A stretch of 64,000 nt of DNA from Earliella scabrosa (Eukaryota > Basidiomycota > Agaricomycetes > Polyporales > Polyporaceae), in assembly GCA_022605405.1 (NCBI GenBank), contig JABYQQ010000035.1, forward strand, positions 220,582-284,581, read 5' to 3'. The notes below the pieces were generated by a model, which made no database searches, had not been told where the DNA came from, and saw only the letters and a program-made list of their open reading frames with translations. Position numbers and translations under genes: made by a program. Below are positions 58,885 to 64,000 of the stretch, one piece after another. Within the stretch, counting starts at the first letter, position 1, and every line of letters starts with the position of its first letter.

Positions 58885-59754
58885 TCAGCTTCCCAAGCAA
58901 ATACCATCACACGGCCGTACGTCCAACCGCCATCGGATCCCGCTAGGTACCGTCGGCGGGTCGTGCAGGGGGCGGACCCGAGATCTCAAGGATCCCCGAT
59001 CGTCAAACATGCGCGCGCGAGCGTGGCAGCCCCATCGTAGACCGTCCACGCGGTGTTGACCTGTCTCCGCCCAGAGACTGACGTCCAGGCGGAGGTCGAA
59101 CCCGGCGCGCGCATGCATGGCGACTAGCTGCCTTTCTTGAGGGTGTCCATCTCCTAAGACTCCTCGGTGTGCGAATAATAACGATGGATACGCGGCTCCG
59201 AAGACTCGGGGTGTCACATAGATGACATGGAGGGACGACCACGCGCAACTGATGGGAGCGAGAGCTTCGGATGTAGTGCTGCGAAAGACTCGCACCACGC
59301 CCTGGGAAGTGGACACCGTCGATATGTCGGCAAGGTAGTGGTGGGTCATGAATCGCTGGGGAAGGGTGCGGGTTCCATTGGGTCCATGGGGGAATCCAGG
59401 GTCATATGTGCCCTTCTGGACGAACAAGAGGTGGTGCATGGCGCGCGCGTACGATTCATAAGGAAGGTAGAGGTCGAGGGTAGCCGCAAAGGCTGAGTGA
59501 TGAATGGCATCCCGGACGAGGAATCTCAGGGCAGCCTCCCCGCTGACATACCCCCGGAGGCCGATAAGCATTTGACCCAGCGCAATGGGATCTGGGACGT
59601 AAAGCGCAAGGAGGTCCTGGAGGGAGCGGAACAGCTCGGCAGCGACGAAGTTGTACAATGCCTTGGAACACAGGCGTAATTTGAGGAGGTTTGGGAGGGT
59701 GACATACTCTAGCGTGGGTTGTGGTAGGGACCGGAGTAGTTGATACAGATGCAT
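58885..59754 (-). CDS. F-box-like lineage-specific protein, paralogue 1
   Basis: A single-exon ORF of 289 residues. The N-terminal 40 residues (LEYVTLPNLLKLRLCSKALYNFVAAELFR) resemble a degenerate F-box-type helical region. The rest follows a pattern shared with the next gene: a helical block, DLYLP/DVYVP, a loop, ISCAWSSLHVIYVTPRVFGAAYPSL, then a Cys-containing end (CHARARMFDDRGSL). It probably belongs to a multi-copy Polyporales family of unknown function. If the F-box reading is right it would be an adaptor for SCF ubiquitin ligase, which is inference. It is convergent with the 56.3-kb gene. Confidence 0.62.
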   Translation of the reverse strand: MHLYQLLRSLPQPTLEYVTLPNLLKLRLCSKALYNFVAAELFRSLQDLLALYVPDPIALGQMLIGLRGYVSGEAALRFLVRDAIHHSAFAATLDLYLPYESYARAMHHLLFVQKGTYDPGFPHGPNGTRTLPQRFMTHHYLADISTVSTSQGVVRVFRSTTSEALAPISCAWSSLHVIYVTPRVFGAAYPSLLFAHRGVLGDGHPQERQLVAMHARAGFDLRLDVSLWAETGQHRVDGLRWGCHARARMFDDRGSLRSRVRPLHDPPTVPSGIRWRLDVRPCDGICLGS

Positions 59755-59919
59755 GGTGGTGAGAGCGGAAGAAGATAGTGTGTCTCAGTCCTATGGTGTC
59801 GGGCGGGGTGGCAGGCAGTGCGGGACGCAAGTACTTGTATGTCGGGTGGGAGGACACCGTGGGGATTACAAAGGGATCCGATGGTTATCTTTGATCTCTA
59901 GAAAACGTACATGATTGTG

Positions 59920-61005
59920 CTAGTCCTGGGTTCGAAGCAACGCTTGACGTATACATTCCCGAGCGTGAGGCCGCAACTCGGTCAGATGAAGATGACAGGA
60001 TCGACCACACACCGAGCCCCCTCGCCACCACACAACCGTCATGTCACTCTCGAGTTCTACAACCAGTCCACCAACCACACGGATTCCCGGGGGAGCGCGT
60101 CTGATGAGCTCTCCCAAATGCCCGTCTATGCCTCCCTCTCCACCCAACAGCGCGCGCGGCTCATCGCGGAGATGTTGCATGGACCCTCGTCCGCACAAGG
60201 CATCGCCAAACCATCTCCCGGCCACAGCACAACCCGCTGAGCGTACTCCCCCGCACGAACGCCCTGCCACTCCGCGCACCTCTGTCCAGCGATCAGTCAC
60301 TCGCCAGCCACGATCCTGCCATTCTTGGACGGAGTCCTGCAAGGCGGCGGGAACCGTCGTGAAGTCGTGCAGCCGCAGGGGGTTGAGAAGCGCCTGCCGC
60401 GCCGTGGTGAGAAAGGGGTAGGCGGAGCAGAAGAAGCGGGGAGTGATGTAGTTGAAGAGTGCCGAGTTCCAGGTCGATGTCAACGCGTATGACGCGCGAG
60501 CGGTCGTGCTCTCATAGACGTAGAGTTGAAAGCTGCCCTTGTGGAGACGCAGCACAGAGAGGACTCCGCGGGGATGTTGACCGGGGGCGCCGGTAGTAGG
60601 CAGGAGCGGGGGAGGTACTTCGAGGGCGCTGAACCCTTGAGTGGTGGTGAGATAGTGCTTGAGGGGCTGCGTCCCACCGCGTGGCACGTAAACGTCTACC
60701 CGGCTGGCAAGAGGCAGAGCTGGTGCGAGGTGGGGAAAGAGGACTGCTGTCGCGCCCGTGCCGCCAATCAACCCTCCCGAGAGCTCAAGGACGTGAACGA
60801 ACGAGTCGAAGTCGTTGAGCTCGGCCGCTCGAAAGAGGCTTTTGACCCGAATGTGTAGCGCGGCGGAGGCGTATTGGTCGGCGAGGGATGACGCTTGACG
60901 GAAATGCACCAAGGCCTCCGCATCCATGACTTCAACGACGGCCAGCGCGAGGTCGTATATGAGCCGTGGTGAGAAAGAGACTGAGGGGTATTCGCGGGTG
61001 TACAT
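59920..61005 (-). CDS. F-box-like lineage-specific protein, paralogue 2
   Basis: A single-exon ORF. The chosen start at 61005 (MYTREYPSVSFSP) gives 361 residues, and an upstream Met at 61101 is possible. It parallels the 58885-59754 protein: LIYDLALAVVEVMDAEALVHFRQASS (F-box-like), a helical block, RVDVYVP, LTSTWNSALFNYITPRFFCSAYPFL, and a Cys-rich end (CAVAGRWFGDALC) followed by an extra tail of about 80 residues. The two genes are tandem on the same strand, about 170 bp apart, and have diverged strongly. Function unknown. The neighbour upstream is the TET/JBP-type oxygenase. Confidence 0.62.
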   Translation of the reverse strand: MYTREYPSVSFSPRLIYDLALAVVEVMDAEALVHFRQASSLADQYASAALHIRVKSLFRAAELNDFDSFVHVLELSGGLIGGTGATAVLFPHLAPALPLASRVDVYVPRGGTQPLKHYLTTTQGFSALEVPPPLLPTTGAPGQHPRGVLSVLRLHKGSFQLYVYESTTARASYALTSTWNSALFNYITPRFFCSAYPFLTTARQALLNPLRLHDFTTVPAALQDSVQEWQDRGWRVTDRWTEVRGVAGRSCGGVRSAGCAVAGRWFGDALCGRGSMQHLRDEPRALLGGEGGIDGHLGELIRRAPPGIRVVGGLVVELESDMTVVWWRGGSVCGRSCHLHLTELRPHARECIRQALLRTQD

Positions 61006-61137
61006 GGTTGCAACGGTGTCGCAGCTTGCAAGTGCAGGAAGGGAACACGTCCACCTCCCGCCGACAATGTGACACACGTGCTGGGCTAAACCACCCTCCA
61101 TCAGCGATTATCGTATACTAGATACATGATCATCCTA

Positions 61138-62369
61138 TCACTGACGAGCCGGAGCCGCCAAGCCCGACTTACAAACCAGGCCAGCCTGGGCCCACAGCGA
61201 CTGATGGGTGAAATGGACAATCAGGTTGCGATTGCCTGACCTCCAATTGTCCGCCTCGTGCAGGACATCTCGACCTCGAAACGCGACGACATCTCCTGGC
61301 CTGAGGATGACCTGAATGCCAAGCTGGCGGAAGCGCAGCTTGCACGGCGAGAAGGTGCCGAGATAGACAACGATCGCCCAACCTAGATGAGGATCATGGC
61401 GGTCCCAGTGAGGCCGAGAGTATCGGTTGAACTGTAGCTCCCGCCCTTCGAAGAACATCTTCTGACGACCCAAAGCGTCCAGAGCCTGGGAGCTCGGGAA
61501 ATTGCTGAGGCGCCACTGGTAGAGTCCTTCCAGGGCCTGGTACTGCGTTGGATCGAAGCTTTCCAGCGCCGCCATGACATACGCGCTAAGAGCGTCCAGC
61601 TCTGCAAGCAAGGTGCAGGCGGCGTTGAAGGCTGACCCAGTCGCACGGATGTCGCGGGCGACACTCGGTTCGGATTTCTGGAAGCACTTAGAATCACTGC
61701 GGTGCCTGATTGCGGCAGCCCCACGTACCGGATGACCGAGAGCATGCCAGCAAGATACGAGCCGAGCCGAGCCGACCGGCCCCCCACGGATCTTATAGCC
61801 CCCTCCTTGCTTGTCGTTGGAGAGCTTCGTGCTGAGCTTGACTGCAGCTGCGTACCCCGCGACTGCTCGTTCAAGATTGGCCTGCGGATGTGGGACTGAG
61901 CGACGAACCCGACGGAGGGGCGATGTCACTTACCAGTCTCTCACCGGACATCGCCTGAGGGAAGTGGTAAAGGAGATCGTACAAGTCCTTGCTGATAGCT
62001 CGACGCGCCCGAGTGCCGTCAAAGACGTGAGACAACCTCTCGACCTGGCCGACCTCCTGGGGATCCGAATGCGGAGCGTCGATAGCGTCTAGCAAACAGA
62101 ACGCATCGAGATGAACTGTGCTCACGTTTGAGAGGACGGACATACAGATCGTGGAGGGGTGACACACCTGTACCGTCGATGGTTTGAGCCTCGCGGACAG
62201 CGCGCCGCGCGAGACGCCGTGTCCCCGCCAGGACCAGGTTTGATTTCTGCACAAGAGATTTGCGGCTCCATCTTGACGGCCTCCTGTTGAGTGACCGGTG
62301 GCGGGATGAGGTGCCGATGGGATGGACGAGCAAGACTATGTGATACGCACTCGGGGGAAGATAAATCAC
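61138..62369 (-). CDS. TET/JBP-type 2-oxoglutarate/Fe(II) dioxygenase
   Basis: Three exons in phase: 62369-62174, 62115-61934 and 61881-61138, 373 residues with the first Met of the frame; the true start is uncertain. The C-terminal double-stranded beta-helix core is complete: iron ligands in RPHWDRHD (His284 and Asp286), a G-W-A-I-V-V-Y-L-G strand, the turn RPGDVVAFRGRDVLHEADNW with the distal His334, and NRNLIVHFTH with Arg344 as the 2-oxoglutarate contact. This arrangement matches the TET/JBP family, whose known members oxidise 5-methylcytosine or thymine in DNA (or RNA). Basidiomycetes have lineage-specific expansions of it, often near KDZ transposons (published for Coprinopsis). The upstream exons (SHVFDGTRARRAISKDLYDLLY) are the usual helical N-terminal part. 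All four catalytic residues are present, so activity is plausible but inferred. Confidence 0.78.
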
Positions 62370-62860
62370 TCAATTCCTCGACAGACGTGCATCTATCAAG
62401 GGTGGCCCTTGCTCTCGCTACGCTCTCTGCAGTGGGACGAAACGTGGCCCATCGCCTCGCGGCAGGACGGGGACGGAGATGCTTCGCACTTGACGGACCA
62501 TGGGCCTGCTCGCGAGCGCGAAGTCGGCCTCGCGCGGGGAGAGCTATAATTTCACAAACCGTGCGTCAGCCCGGCCCTGGATGCCACAGCACCATATGTC
62601 TCACATTCCATAACAAACTTGAGGTTAATCGGCGATAATCGGCAGATAGCAAGCGAACAGGCGAGGACGAGTGAGAGAATGGAGGCAGCCGACGCGTAAG
62701 TTGGGGCCCTGGGCCTAGCCACGGAGCGCTGAGAGTGGGGCAGCCACCCGGAGGTAGCCGTGACCCGTGAGAATCCCCGTGCCAGTACCAAACAGCCACC
62801 GACTACTGTACCCTTCTTTGTCTCCTCCAGTTCCTCCCTGCGTCCCGCTCATACCCACCT
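62370..62860. other. Intergenic upstream of the TET/JBP-type gene
   Basis: Promoter side of the oxygenase. No TATA-like element or gene identified. Confidence 0.45.
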
Positions 62861-63745
62861 CTCCGCGGTCGCTGCGCCGACCACGCCGAGGGCTGCTTCA
62901 GCCTCGCGTTGGTTCGGTCTGCGCGTCGAGCAGCTTGTTTCAAGGGCTCGATCGTGTTGCTTGCGGCCGCTTCGCACTCGCGAAGCGAAGCGTATGGCAC
63001 TTCGCCGAAACCCATCGCGACAGCGCACCACCGGCGACGCATGGTCAGTCCCCGTGTCTGAGTGGGCTGAAGATTACACCACGGAGGGCGATCAAGGAAG
63101 ACGGGTCCGGGCGGGGCAAGTTGGGCGCCGCAGAGATGCGAAGGGACGGACTTGGTGAGTGCCCCTTTGATTTCGCCTGACTCACATCTCCGCGGTCGCT
63201 GCGCCGACCACGCCGAGCGCTGCTTCAGCCTCGCGTTGGTTCGGTTCGCGCGTCGAGCAGCTTGTTTCAAGGGCTCGATAGTGTTGCTAGCAGCCGCTTT
63301 GGACTCACCGCTCATACTCTGTCCTCCGCGGTCGCTGCGCCGACCACGCCGAGCGCTGCTTCAGCCTCGCGTTGGTTCGGTCCGCACGTCGAGCAGCTTG
63401 TTTCAAGAGCTCGATGGTGTTGCTAGCAGCCGCTTTGGACTCACCGCTCATACTCTGTCCTCCGCGGTCGCTGCGCCGACCACGCCGAGCGCTGCTTCAG
63501 CCTCGCGTTGGTTCGGTCCGCACATCGAGCAGCTTGTTTCAAGAGCTCGATGGTGTTGCTAGCAGCCGCTTTGGAGTCACGGAGTTTATAGGACTTCGCC
63601 CACACCCATCGCGACGGCCCACGGCCCGCCACGCAGGGTCAGTCTTCGATGACACGACGGAGGGCGACCAAGGAAGACGGGTCGAGGCGGGGCCATTGGG
63701 TGTTGCTGACATGGAAGGGAAGGACTTGGTGAGCGTGACATAGAC
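62861..63745. repeat. Composite tandem array, 136-bp period
   Basis: Unit A begins CTCCGCGGTCGCTGCGCCGA at 62861, 63188, 63324 and 63460. The last three are spaced exactly 136 bp and nearly identical. A second unit B (containing ACCCATCGCGAC and GGCGA(T/C)CAAGGAAGACGGGTC) occurs at about 62995-63160 and 63594-63735. The order is therefore A-B-A-A-A-B. The minus strand translates to repeated peptide blocks, but 136 is not a multiple of three, so it is not one coding repeat. Confidence 0.85.
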
Positions 63746-64000
63746 TCTCTTCCGTCGCCTTTCATTTCGCCTACCCCCTCTCTCGAAATGCTCAACGCGC
63801 AGGAGCGTGGCAGTTCTCGTCCCTAGCATACGAGTAGCACACATGTTGTATGGCTGTACATCACGACCCCTACTCCAAACAACGAATTGAGATTAGTATG
63901 CACTACATCCTCATGAGCTCCGTGGGTGGCGGGTTAGGCCGTGGACAGTAAACACCTGCAGAAAGCAGTCTGTGTTCCGTTGTATATGTGATGTCGTAAG
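63746..64000. other. Window end, no feature seen
   Basis: No coding, repeat or RNA signal recognised in the last 255 bases. Confidence 0.5.

Noticed and set aside
59920..59960. GGTTCGAAGC resembling a tRNA T-arm
   Set aside because: No matching acceptor, D-arm or anticodon arm nearby. Similar GGTTCGA strings elsewhere also failed.
62803..63315. Minus-strand ORF with repeated SNTIEPLKQAARR peptide as a coding repeat protein
   Set aside because: The DNA period is 136 bp, not a multiple of three, so the peptide repeat breaks frame between units. It is better explained as a tandem DNA repeat.

Overview
The window is fungal nuclear DNA, most likely from an Agaricomycete (wood-decay basidiomycete of Polyporales type). 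The evidence is short introns (about 35-70 nt, GT..AG) interrupting nearly every conserved gene, GC-rich coding DNA, a dimethyl-allyl/flavonoid-type O-methyltransferase, a multi-exon P450, a TmpA-like membrane flavoprotein, a TET/JBP-type dioxygenase and several families that I only know from Agaricomycetes. Gene models were built by hand from splice signals and checked for reading phase. Exons quoted are those that keep phase.

Layout, left to right: 1-2.5 kb, 5'-truncated O-methyltransferase (+) with a long disordered tail. 3.7-10.5 kb, four genes on the minus strand: a conserved disordered protein, a zinc-finger protein with an unfamiliar N-terminal domain, and two small orphans. 11.1-18.3 kb, a complete Ngaro-like tyrosine-recombinase retrotransposon (minus orientation) with identical split direct repeats. 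19.0-21.9 kb, an AGC-like protein kinase (+). 21.9-36 kb, gene-poor DNA holding one 749-bp TIR element with 8-bp target duplication and an isoprenylcysteine methyltransferase-like gene (-). 36.1-37.9 kb, TmpA-like protein (-). 40.3-49 kb, a small orphan, a C2H2-type protein, a P450 with an 11-bp duplication in its last large exon, another orphan, and a decayed paralogue of the 5.6-kb zinc-finger gene (all +). 49.8-58.7 kb, three lineage-specific genes (+). 58.9-62.4 kb, three genes on the minus strand: two F-box-like paralogues and a TET/JBP-type 2-oxoglutarate/Fe(II) dioxygenase. 62.9-63.7 kb, a tandem array with a 136-bp period.

The clearest functional units are the retrotransposon (gag, RT-RNase H, tyrosine recombinase, plus an uncharacterised extra ORF between the split repeats) and the 49.8-62.4 kb island, where fast-evolving multi-copy families sit beside a putative 5-methylcytosine-type oxygenase. 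Secondary-metabolism-type enzymes (O-methyltransferase, P450) are scattered rather than clustered. No rRNA, tRNA or CRISPR was seen.
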